NCBI GenBank assembly: GCA_021775835.1
Contig: JAJFHC010000033.1
Location: 1-9,947, forward strand
Direction of reading: 5' to 3'
Origin: Hyphomicrobiales bacterium
Lineage (GTDB): Bacteria > Pseudomonadota > Alphaproteobacteria > Rhizobiales > JAJFHC01
DNA length: 9,947 nt
Shown: one piece after another, positions 1-5,837 of the stretch
Layout of the letters: each line of letters starts with the position of its first letter
Numbering within the stretch: position 1 is the first letter of the stretch
The notes under the pieces: generated by a model
Told to the model about the DNA's origin: nothing
Database searches by the model: none
Seen by the model: the letters and a program-made list of their open reading frames with translations, nothing else
Made by a program: the position numbers and the translations under genes

Positions 1-773
1 GCCGCGCGTCACGGCTTATCCGGCAGATTCACCCGACAAGCGGCATCAAGCCCTACGAACTGTGCAACGTGGCCGATATCGGCGATGCGCCGGTCAACCC
101 CCTCGACAAGGACGACTCGATCCAGAAGATCCAGGACTTCTTCGGATCTCTCCGGAACGCCGGTATCCGTCCGATTGCCGTGGGAGGCGACCATACCATT
201 CCGATTCCCATAATCAGGGGATTAAACGCCGGCGAGCCCTTCGGGATACTCCAGATCGATTCACATGCCGACACGCTCGACGAGATGTGCGGCACCAAAA
301 TCAATCATGCAACGTTCATGCGGCGCGCCTATGAAGAGAAACTGATTGATCCAGCCCGTGTCGTTCAAGTTGGATTGCGCGGCAGCCGTTTTTTCGATCA
401 TGACATTCAGTTCGGTTACGACGTCGGCTACACAATCATCACCATGGATGAGTACGAGGAGATGGGCCGAAAGGCTGCTATCGCAAAGATACTGCAAACG
501 CTCGGCAACGGTCCGATCTATGTATCGCTCGACATAGATGGCATCGATCCGGCCTACGCGCCCGGTACTCCTGTGCCGGAAATCGGCGGCCTGATCCCCC
601 GTGACGTACAGGTGATGATACGGGCCCTGGCCGGGCGAGACCTGGTGGGTGCGGATATTTCGGAAGTGGCCCCCTGCTACGATCCGACCGGCATAACATG
701 CGTCACCGCCGCAAACATGATGTTCGAACTGCTGTGTGTCATGGCAAAGGCCGTAGACGAGGCCCGGAGTTGA
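1..773 (+). CDS. Ureohydrolase, agmatinase/guanidinobutyrase-like (5' end cut off)
   Basis: Manganese enzyme of the arginase/agmatinase superfamily, which hydrolyses a guanidino compound to urea plus an amine, in the cytoplasm. The reading frame is open from base 3, so the N terminus lies outside the window; about 256 residues are visible against roughly 315-320 for the family, so about 60 are missing. All metal ligands are readable: the GGDH histidine (cat at 192-194), the D-S-H-A-D motif near bases 258-272, and the D-I-D pair in SLDIDGIDP near 531-539. The usual GTGTPE loop reads GTPVPE, which may affect substrate choice. Agmatine, 4-guanidinobutyrate and 3-guanidinopropionate are all possible; sequence alone does not decide. 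The stop lies 19 bases from the stop of the convergent LysR gene, and no terminator is seen between them. The internal GTG at 69 is not the true start, because family-like sequence (ASRLIRQ...GIKPYELCNVADIGD) precedes it. Confidence 0.93.
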   Translation, partial: RASRLIRQIHPTSGIKPYELCNVADIGDAPVNPLDKDDSIQKIQDFFGSLRNAGIRPIAVGGDHTIPIPIIRGLNAGEPFGILQIDSHADTLDEMCGTKINHATFMRRAYEEKLIDPARVVQVGLRGSRFFDHDIQFGYDVGYTIITMDEYEEMGRKAAIAKILQTLGNGPIYVSLDIDGIDPAYAPGTPVPEIGGLIPRDVQVMIRALAGRDLVGADISEVAPCYDPTGITCVTAANMMFELLCVMAKAVDEARS

Positions 774-792
774 TTGAGAACAGTGTGGTTGG

Positions 793-1707
793 TCAACGTA
801 TGGGGGGAGCGGTTCTTCCAAACTGTTCAAACAGCCATCGTCTCAGTGCCTTGACCTCATCACGTATCGGGCGCCCCTTTGGCATGATGACATAGTAGCC
901 GCGATCGGAAGACAGGTGGAAATCCCCTGCGGCCACAAGGGTCCCCGACTCCAGATAGTCGGCCAGCATATGCGTCCAACCAAGCGCCAGGCCCTTTCCT
1001 GCCACGGCTTGCAGGACCTCTACGCTATAGTTTGAAAAACTGAGTTTTTCAGTAGCGGGTTCGGCATCCGGCAACCACTGTTTTCGCCAGTCCTCCCAGG
1101 TGAACCAACGCTCTTCTTCGTCTTCCTGGTGCAAAAGGGCCGGATCTTCCCAGATTCGCTGTTTCGTCCATACGACATCCGGACCTCCGTATCCGGGCGC
1201 ACAGACCGGCACAACATCCTCAGGCATGAACATGTCTGCAGTTGCGTTCGGCCACTTGCCATCCCCGAAACGGATAGCAATATCGAGGTCTTCCAGCGGT
1301 AGATTGCGATCCCGCTCACTGGTCAGGACTCTGACCTTGAGCTCCGGATAAAGTGCTTGAAATTCATTGATCCGCGGCATGAGCCAGAAAGCGGCGACGC
1401 CGGGGTTCGTGGCAATCGTTACAGAGCCGTGATCGACTACATTTCTGATGGCCTTGGTTACTTCCGCGACACGAGACAGGCAGTCGGACACCGCCCTGAA
1501 ATAGTCCTGTCCCGTGGTGGTCAACGCCACATGCCGGCCGTTGCGGGAAAACAGCCGAACCCCGAGGTCAGCCTCGAGCATCTGTATTTGATGGCTGACA
1601 GCAGGCTGCGTCACATTCAGTTCTTCGGCGGCGCGTGTAAAATTCATATGCCGGGCGGCGGCTTCGAAAGCGATCAACGCTGTCAGAGGGGGTAAACTTC
1701 GCCGCAT
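793..1707 (-). CDS. LysR-family transcriptional regulator, GcvA-like subgroup
   Basis: A full-length LysR-type regulator of 304 residues, the usual size. The N terminus (LPPLTALIAFEAAARHMNFT, then RAAEELNVTQPAVSHQI) is the winged helix-turn-helix typical of the GcvA subgroup, followed by the linker helix and, from about residue 92, a periplasmic-binding-protein-like effector domain. Such proteins bind DNA as tetramers and respond to a small molecule. The ATG at 1707 is chosen because an AGGAGA ribosome-binding site sits about 8 bases upstream (1716-1721) and a promoter lies just beyond it. The 3' end converges with the ureohydrolase gene; the 5' end faces a long intergenic region that may hold a small RNA. 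Its ligand and targets are unknown. The ureohydrolase, its own promoter and the divergent intergenic transcript are the nearest candidates. The name GcvA-like refers to subgroup only; no glycine cleavage operon is visible. Confidence 0.93.
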   Translation of the reverse strand: MRRSLPPLTALIAFEAAARHMNFTRAAEELNVTQPAVSHQIQMLEADLGVRLFSRNGRHVALTTTGQDYFRAVSDCLSRVAEVTKAIRNVVDHGSVTIATNPGVAAFWLMPRINEFQALYPELKVRVLTSERDRNLPLEDLDIAIRFGDGKWPNATADMFMPEDVVPVCAPGYGGPDVVWTKQRIWEDPALLHQEDEEERWFTWEDWRKQWLPDAEPATEKLSFSNYSVEVLQAVAGKGLALGWTHMLADYLESGTLVAAGDFHLSSDRGYYVIMPKGRPIRDEVKALRRWLFEQFGRTAPPIR

Positions 1708-1727
1708 TTTCCGGTTCTCCTAGATAA

Positions 1728-1756
1728 ATTGTATCAATGAAACAATCGTTTGTAAA
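1728..1756 (-). promoter_or_regulatory. Predicted sigma-70-type promoter of the LysR gene
   Basis: On the minus strand a TTTACA -35 box (1756-1751) and a TACAAT -10 box (1733-1728) are separated by 17 bases, each one mismatch from consensus. Transcription would begin near 1721, giving a very short leader that starts around the AGGAGA ribosome-binding site. The -10 box is also one arm of an inverted repeat (ATTGT at 1728-1732, ACAAT at 1742-1746), which would suit autorepression. This is sequence-only evidence. Confidence 0.5.
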
Positions 1757-1759
1757 AAT

Positions 1760-1774
1760 ATAAACTGTGTTTAT
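1760..1774. promoter_or_regulatory. Perfect 15-base palindrome, candidate LysR-box operator
   Basis: ATAAAC-TGT-GTTTAT is a perfect 6-base inverted repeat around a 3-base centre, and contains the T-N11-A pattern (t1761 to a1773) typical of LysR-family recognition sites. It lies directly upstream of the predicted -35 box of the LysR gene, the usual place for the primary binding site. A second, weaker palindrome at 1728-1746 overlaps the -10 box. Inferred role: autoregulation and possibly control of a divergent + strand transcript. Confidence 0.45.
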
Positions 1775-1888
1775 CGCAACATGAATTTTTATGCAGTGGA
1801 TTAAGCGCTTACATCGCGTCGTAATAGCGTGATCACGTTTTAGAGTCGTACGGGTCCTTGGGGAGGGACAACTGCTCATTTGGGTACG

Positions 1889-1913
1889 GCGCGTTTGTGA
1901 CGGCCAAACGCGC
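1889..1913. other. Perfect 8-bp inverted repeat (stem-loop)
   Basis: GCGCGTTT (1889-1896) and AAACGCGC (1906-1913) are exact reverse complements around a 9-base loop. It lies in the gene-free region downstream of the LysR promoter and could be an internal hairpin of the proposed small RNA. Only a short TTT follows on the + strand, so it is a poor terminator by itself. Confidence 0.5.
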
Positions 1914-2008
1914 TTTGCGAACTAGCCTGATTTATTCAGCCTGTTTGCCCCATACTTGGCGCTTTTCACGGTTTGAAATCCGCCGGAGTGGTATTGTGCG
2001 ACTTTCTT

Positions 2009-2047
2009 AGACGGGGATGCGTCAAGGCGCGTCCCCGTCTTTTTTTT
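2009..2047 (+). terminator. Strong Rho-independent terminator without a visible upstream gene
   Basis: The stem arms 2009-2021 and 2028-2040 pair over 13 bases (one G-T wobble) around a 6-base TCAAGG loop, and a run of eight T residues (2040-2047) follows. There is no comparable T run on the other strand, so it works in the + direction only. The nearest + strand gene upstream is the ureohydrolase ending at 773, separated by the oppositely oriented LysR gene, so this terminator must serve a different transcript starting after about 1708. Confidence 0.88.
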
Positions 2048-2096
2048 GCGCACCAACCGCACCGATTCGGCAGGCCTTGAACATATCCACTCCTGC

Positions 2097-2122
2097 AAAA
2101 CGAGACTCGCCGTCTCATTTTT
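2097..2122. terminator. Weak, possibly bidirectional terminator-like hairpin
   Basis: GAGAC (2102-2106) and GTCTC (2112-2116) form a 5-bp stem with a TCGCC loop. On the + strand it is followed by ATTTTT; on the minus strand by GTTTT. The stem is short, so efficiency would be low. It could stop leftward transcripts from the methyltransferase promoter region or back up the strong terminator. Confidence 0.3.
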
Positions 2123-2251
2123 GTCCACAAATGCCAGATTGTGCAGCACACGTCATAAAACATCATAATTTGTGTTGATGGAAACATGACACCGGAGCGG
2201 CTTTCACAATTCTCCACGCCCTAGTATGTCATTAATCAGAATCGATCTGTT

Positions 2252-2283
2252 TCCCGTTCGCTTGACGGAAAAATCGAACGGGA
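2252..2283. promoter_or_regulatory. 9-bp inverted repeat in the leader of the DmdA-like gene
   Basis: TCCCGTTCG (2252-2260) and CGAACGGGA (2275-2283) are exact reverse complements separated by 14 bases, about 50 bases before the start codon. The spacer contains CTTGACGG, which resembles a -35 element (TTGACG 2262-2267), although no good -10 box follows at the proper distance. It could be an operator for a local regulator such as the GbdR-like protein, or an RNA hairpin in the leader. Confidence 0.4.
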
Positions 2284-2334
2284 CCTCATTGCTGTCTTCA
2301 TCGTTGTATCGATGCCTTCAGGAACAAGAATACG

Positions 2335-3468
2335 ATGTCACAACCCATAATCAACATCGGGCCCAGAGTCCGCAAATCAGCCTTTTTCGCCGCAACCCGT
2401 CGTGCCGGCTGCAGCGCATACACAGTCTACAATCACATGTACATGCCACTCTATTACGAGAGCCCGGAGGCTGACTTCTGGCGCCTCGTGGAACATGTCA
2501 CGTTATGGGACGTTTCGGTGGAGCGACAAGTTGAGATATCCGGACCGGACGCGGCCCGTTTCACACAATTCCTGACGCCACGAAATCTGGACAATTGTGC
2601 CGTGGGACAATGCAAGTATGTTCTGCTGACCGACGAAAACGGTGGCATCATCAACGATCCGGTCCTGCTGAAGCTCGCTGAAGACCGGTTCTGGCTTTCA
2701 CTTGCGGATTCAGACGTGTTGCTGTGGGCAAAGGGGCTTGCCAATCAGGGCGAGTGGAATGTTCGTATCGAAGAACCGGACGTCAGCCCGCTTCAGGTGC
2801 AAGGCCCCAAGTCTACGGATCTCATGCGCATCCTGGTGGGTGATTGGATAGAAACCCTGAAATATTTTTGGTTTCGCGAGACCGAGATCGACGGCATACC
2901 GGTGGTCGTGTCGAGAACCGGCTGGTCGAGCGAACGCGGCTATGAAGTATTTCTCCGAGACAGCCAGCACGGTGACCGCCTGTGGGATCTGATCATGGAT
3001 GTCGGGCAGCAATTCGAAATCGGCCCCGGCGCGCCCTCGACGATCCGCCGGATCGAAGCAGGCATGATGTCGTATGGTGCCGACATGACACTTGCGACCA
3101 ACCCCTACGAGGTTGGCCTCGGGCGTCTGGTGGATCTGGAAATGGCAAATGACTTCTGTGGCAAGTCTGCACTCCGGGAGATCCGGGACCGAGGGGTCAG
3201 CCGACAACTCTGCGGTCTGGTCATTGACGGCGCTCCTGTTGCCAACGAACACCCCTGGCCCGTCATGTGCCAGAACAAGCAAGTGGGCGAGATCACCTCC
3301 GCCGTCTACTCGCCACGGCTAGAGAAGAACATTGCCCTGGCGATCGTGGACCATGGCTTCGCAGAAATCGGCCAGAAGCTGGAAGTCGCCATTCCGCAGT
3401 CGCCGCGTTCCGGCACGGTGACGGAGTATCCGTTCTACGATCCCAAGAAGACCCTGGCAGCCGCCTGA
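2335..3468 (+). CDS. GcvT-fold methyltransferase, DMSP demethylase (DmdA)-like
   Basis: A 377-residue GcvT-fold protein that would transfer a methyl or one-carbon group from a substrate to tetrahydrofolate in the cytoplasm. Features recalled from DmdA are present in order: AYTVYNHM (28-35), EHVTLWDVSVERQVEISGPD (53-72), GGIINDP (103-109), WLSLADSD (120-127), EPDVSPLQVQGP (147-158), SRTGWSSERGYE (193-204), RIEAGMMSYGADMT (239-252) and NPYEVGLGR (256-264). True glycine-cleavage T proteins have GGIIDD where this has GGIINDP, which argues against GcvT. DmdA converts dimethylsulfoniopropionate to methylmercaptopropionate; close relatives with other substrates exist, so the substrate is open. The ATG at 2335 is the first start after an in-frame stop at 2263 and has AGGAA at 2320-2324. 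A GbdR-like regulator follows 173 bases downstream. Family confidence is high; assignment as DMSP demethylase is about even. Confidence 0.88.
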   Translation: MSQPIINIGPRVRKSAFFAATRRAGCSAYTVYNHMYMPLYYESPEADFWRLVEHVTLWDVSVERQVEISGPDAARFTQFLTPRNLDNCAVGQCKYVLLTDENGGIINDPVLLKLAEDRFWLSLADSDVLLWAKGLANQGEWNVRIEEPDVSPLQVQGPKSTDLMRILVGDWIETLKYFWFRETEIDGIPVVVSRTGWSSERGYEVFLRDSQHGDRLWDLIMDVGQQFEIGPGAPSTIRRIEAGMMSYGADMTLATNPYEVGLGRLVDLEMANDFCGKSALREIRDRGVSRQLCGLVIDGAPVANEHPWPVMCQNKQVGEITSAVYSPRLEKNIALAIVDHGFAEIGQKLEVAIPQSPRSGTVTEYPFYDPKKTLAAA

Positions 3469-3496
3469 CGGCCGTCCTTTCTGACGCTTTCACCAA

Positions 3497-3513
3497 CATC
3501 AGTCTAACTGATG
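3497..3513. other. 7-bp stem-loop between methyltransferase and regulator genes
   Basis: CATCAGT (3497-3503) and ACTGATG (3507-3513) are exact reverse complements around a CTA loop, flanked by further imperfect pairing (ACCA/TGGT). It lies 29 bases after the methyltransferase stop. No T run follows, so it is not a standard terminator; it may stabilise the mRNA end or be a protein binding site upstream of the regulator. Confidence 0.4.
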
Positions 3514-3627
3514 GTGCTGGTTGCAAAAGGCGCACAATTTAGTGTTGCCTGCATGCCCCGCTTGTCTGTCTGCCGCTTTTCGCTTAATTGTGCCTGATAC
3601 ATTCGTTTTCGCGAGAGCCTGACGACT

Positions 3628-3632
3628 GGAGG
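3628..3632 (+). promoter_or_regulatory. GGAGG ribosome-binding site deciding the GTG start at 3642
   Basis: A full GGAGG lies 9 bases before an in-frame GTG at 3642-3644. The longer frame beginning with TTG at 3588 has no such site and would add 18 residues not typical of the family, so the GTG is preferred. Confidence 0.7.
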
Positions 3633-3641
3633 AACGGGAGC

Positions 3642-4676
3642 GTGAAAGATCCATGCGGACTGCGGGAGACCAGCACCGTTGGCGGCGCCATACTGCCCCA
3701 GCGTATAGGTCTTATCGTGGTCCCCGGCTTCACCATGGGATCACTTGCCGGCGCTCTAGAGGTCGTCGACGAAGCCAACCGTATGCTTCCCTCACCGGCT
3801 TACGCCATCAAGATCTGGACGCCGGACGGGCGGCCTGCGCGTTCCCAGGGCTGGCTTTCGGTCGCGGCCGACTCGGCAATGAACACGAAGGCGGAACTGG
3901 ATCTGCTGATCGTTTACTGCGAGGAGATGCCCGATGAGCAGACAGCCAGGGACATCCTGCCCATTATCCGCTTTTACAATCGTCACGGCGTACCGGTCGG
4001 CGGCGTCGCAGCCGGTGCCCTGCTGCTTGCGCGCGCTGGTGTTCACGAAAATTGCCGGTGGGCGGTAAAGTGGATCTACCGCGACGCCTTCACCGAGCTC
4101 TACCCCTATTCGCATTTGTCACTCGGGTTGTTTGAGGTCCATGAGTCAGGCTTTACCTGTGTCGGCGGCCATGCCTTTCCGCACGCCATGCTCAATCTCA
4201 TCGAGAACCGGTTCGGCAGTGATATTGCCGCCCGAATAGCGTTCCGCCAGCAATTGGGGCCGGTAAGACGGGCCGACGATGTCCAGCCCCATTCGCTCCA
4301 TCTCGATGCCCACCACCTGCCCTCGAAATTGCGCAAGATGATCGCCTTGATGGCGGAAAACCTCGAGGAGCCCATGCTGCGCTCCGACGTGGCAACGTCC
4401 GTTGGCCTGTCCAGCAGGCAGATGGAACGACTGTTCGTGCGCTACCTGAAGGTTACGCCCAAAAGGTATTACAACACTTTAAGGCTGGAACGGGCCCGCA
4501 ACCTGCTTCGCCAGACCGATATGAGCCTGGCGGAAATCGCCGTTGCCTGCGGGTTTGAAACACCCACCGGATTTTCAAAAACCTACCGCAAGATATTCGG
4601 CTGCCAGCCGCGTCAGGACAGGAAAGCCGCTCTTCTGGGCGAGACGGCCGCTAATCTTTCAGAGCCGTCAAACTGA
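3642..4676 (+). CDS. GlxA/GbdR-like transcriptional regulator (DJ-1/PfpI-like domain + AraC HTH)
   Basis: From the GTG start this is 344 residues. An N-terminal class I glutamine amidotransferase/DJ-1-like domain (about 20-185) is followed by an AraC-type DNA-binding domain (about 230-322) with two helix-turn-helix units, LRSDVATSVGLSSRQMERLF and SLAEIAVACGFETPTGFSKT. The C-terminal half closely resembles GbdR, the glycine betaine regulator of Pseudomonas, and relatives that control carnitine or arginine catabolism. The nucleophile elbow, normally C-T-G in GbdR, reads A-A-G (about residue 123-125), so the domain is expected to sense a ligand rather than catalyse. It follows the DmdA-like gene in the same direction, making that gene its most likely target. 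The stop lies 18 bases from the stop of the convergent SH3-protein gene. The ligand (betaine, DMSP, carnitine or other) is inference. Confidence 0.9.
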   Translation: MKDPCGLRETSTVGGAILPQRIGLIVVPGFTMGSLAGALEVVDEANRMLPSPAYAIKIWTPDGRPARSQGWLSVAADSAMNTKAELDLLIVYCEEMPDEQTARDILPIIRFYNRHGVPVGGVAAGALLLARAGVHENCRWAVKWIYRDAFTELYPYSHLSLGLFEVHESGFTCVGGHAFPHAMLNLIENRFGSDIAARIAFRQQLGPVRRADDVQPHSLHLDAHHLPSKLRKMIALMAENLEEPMLRSDVATSVGLSSRQMERLFVRYLKVTPKRYYNTLRLERARNLLRQTDMSLAEIAVACGFETPTGFSKTYRKIFGCQPRQDRKAALLGETAANLSEPSN

Positions 4677-4694
4677 GCGACATTGGAGTCTGCG

Positions 4695-5354
4695 TCAGCG
4701 GTCCGTGCTGCAACATCCCGACCAGACGCCTTTTGGATCTTCGCGATCAACGAACATCAGTTCGTAGGGGAAGATGTTGTCCGACATGCCGTCGCTGCAT
4801 TGCCCGGTTCGGATAAACGTTGCAAAGGCCCGGCCCTTTCCAACTCTGGTGGCCAAATAGGCGACAAATGTCTGAGGCCGGCCGCGCGCAAAGGTTTTCT
4901 TTGTGATCCGGAAACGTTTGACCGATTTCCCCCCCTCGACAAACGGATCTTCGAAGACGGCATTATTTTCGCGCACGACAAGCGACCAGAAGGGTTCAGC
5001 ACCGCCGCATTTGAGGTAATCGGTGTCTTTCGAACCACTCACGTCGTCTATCCTGGACAGGAATTGGCCGGTTACCCATCCGGTGATGCCCCGGTAACTC
5101 AGCTCTATCCAGGTGCTGCTGCCGACCTGCGCCGTGTTTCCCGTCCCGATCAGTTTCCGGGCATTCCATGGGATTCTTCCAACGACCGGAATGGAGGTGA
5201 TGTCCTTTGTCGCATCCACATGGGCACGCATGTTAAGCACATCATCGGACGCAACATTCCTGACATCGTAAGATGACTGAGCCGTTGCGGATCGTGCCAT
5301 GGCCACAGTCAAAATCACTGTCAGGATTGCGAAAATTGCAAGATGCGGTTTCAT
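4695..5354 (-). CDS. Exported SH3-like domain protein with COG3650-like C terminus
   Basis: A 219-residue protein with a clear Sec signal peptide: a basic start, a hydrophobic stretch at about 5-19, and likely cleavage after ATA (residue 25). Residues about 28-101 fit a bacterial SH3-like domain (VLNMRAHVD near the start, WIELSYRGITGWVTGQFL at the end). Residues about 114-217 resemble the COG3650-type domain, with the C-G-G-A-E-P-F-W-S-L signature at 116-125, CSDGMSDNIFPYEL (186-199) and a terminal GCC. Cysteines at 116, 186, 214 and 215 could form disulfides in the periplasm. Bacterial SH3 domains often bind cell-wall material; the function of the C-terminal domain is unknown. The ATG at 5354 has GGGGAGG 6 bases upstream (5361-5367). 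It is transcribed divergently from the VOC gene, with 98 bases between the two starts. Confidence 0.85.
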   Translation of the reverse strand: MKPHLAIFAILTVILTVAMARSATAQSSYDVRNVASDDVLNMRAHVDATKDITSIPVVGRIPWNARKLIGTGNTAQVGSSTWIELSYRGITGWVTGQFLSRIDDVSGSKDTDYLKCGGAEPFWSLVVRENNAVFEDPFVEGGKSVKRFRITKKTFARGRPQTFVAYLATRVGKGRAFATFIRTGQCSDGMSDNIFPYELMFVDREDPKGVWSGCCSTDR

Positions 5355-5452
5355 TCGCGACCTCCCCTGATTGTCGGCCTGTTATTCTGCAACTCATCCG
5401 TTCGAAGGATAAAGGATAAAATGGAGCGAACCAGTACTCCAGGAGTTACATA

Positions 5453-5830
5453 ATGAAACTGATTTCCCCGCCGATCCCGATTTTTCGGATATTCGACGTC
5501 GACAAGGCCCGGGAGTTCTTTGTCGATTTCCTTGGCTTTTCCGTGGACTGGGAGCACCGCTTTGGAGACGACTCCCCGGTTTACATGCAGATATCGCGAA
5601 ACGGTCTGGCACTCCACCTCAGTGAACATCACGGAGACTGCTCGCCAGGCTCTGCAGTCTTTGTGCCGGTGTCCGACATCGATGACTTTCACCGGGAGTT
5701 GTCGGAGAAGGACTACAAATACGCAAAGCCGGGAATTGAGGACGCGCCGTGGAACGCGCGGACGGTTAGCGTAACCGACCCTTTTGGCAACCGGCTTTGT
5801 TTCAGCCAGCCCAACGCAGAACCAACATAA
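5453..5830 (+). CDS. Glyoxalase/VOC superfamily protein, bleomycin-resistance-protein-like
   Basis: A small cytoplasmic protein of 125 residues, the usual size for a single VOC unit of two beta-alpha-beta-beta-beta modules. The first module carries PIPIFRIFDVDKAREFFVDFLGF (about 7-29) and the LHLSEHHGD motif (54-62); the second carries VPVSDIDDFHREL (71-83) and the hallmark DPFGNRLCF (109-117). This pattern matches the glyoxalase superfamily proteins often labelled bleomycin resistance protein. Those act as dimers, and true Ble proteins sequester the drug without a metal. Drug binding is not shown here; an unknown small-molecule enzyme or binding role is equally possible. The ATG is supported by AGGAG at 5441-5445, 7 bases upstream. 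It starts divergently from the SH3 protein and ends 7 bases from the convergent aminotransferase stop, so it is probably a single-gene unit. Confidence 0.9.
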   Translation: MKLISPPIPIFRIFDVDKAREFFVDFLGFSVDWEHRFGDDSPVYMQISRNGLALHLSEHHGDCSPGSAVFVPVSDIDDFHRELSEKDYKYAKPGIEDAPWNARTVSVTDPFGNRLCFSQPNAEPT

Positions 5831-5837
5831 CGGAGCT

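Larger units (their letters stand above)
1840..2047 (+). ncRNA. Candidate small RNA ending in a strong terminator (boundaries approximate)
   Basis: No credible + strand protein gene lies between the LysR start and the strong + strand terminator at 2009-2047, yet a terminator implies a transcript. The stretch upstream contains several local hairpins: 1854-1869 (6 bp, GGGG loop), 1889-1913 (8 bp, 9-base loop) and 1927-1939 (4 bp). I could not identify a convincing + strand promoter, so the 5' end is a guess, and the sequence does not match a small RNA family I can name. The arrangement, a LysR gene divergent from a small RNA, recalls the VtlR/LsrB-AbcR loci of Rhizobiales, but I see no AbcR sequence signature. 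The alternative is a decayed gene that left its terminator behind. Confidence 0.3.

Noticed and set aside
261..830. 189-residue minus-strand frame opposite the ureohydrolase
   Set aside because: It is antisense to a gene with all family motifs intact and shows no recognisable domain.
1781..1804. Seven-codon + strand mini-ORF (M-N-F-Y-A-V-D) after the LysR palindrome, as a possible leader peptide
   Set aside because: No ribosome-binding site, no run of one amino acid, and no attenuator or structural gene placed directly after it.
1922..2149. 75-residue minus-strand frame in the gene-free region
   Set aside because: It begins with GTG without a clear ribosome-binding site, reads straight through the strong + strand terminator and other hairpins, and resembles no family I can name with confidence.
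2226..2474. 82-residue + strand frame starting before the DmdA-like gene
   Set aside because: It overlaps the methyltransferase start in another frame, lacks a good ribosome-binding site, and its sequence is not protein-like.
2710..3282. 190-residue minus-strand frame opposite the DmdA-like gene
   Set aside because: It is a shadow of a well-supported gene, with no family resemblance or ribosome-binding site.
4683..5276. 197-residue + strand frame opposite the SH3-like protein
   Set aside because: The minus-strand frame has a signal peptide, a strong ribosome-binding site and domain signatures; this frame has none.
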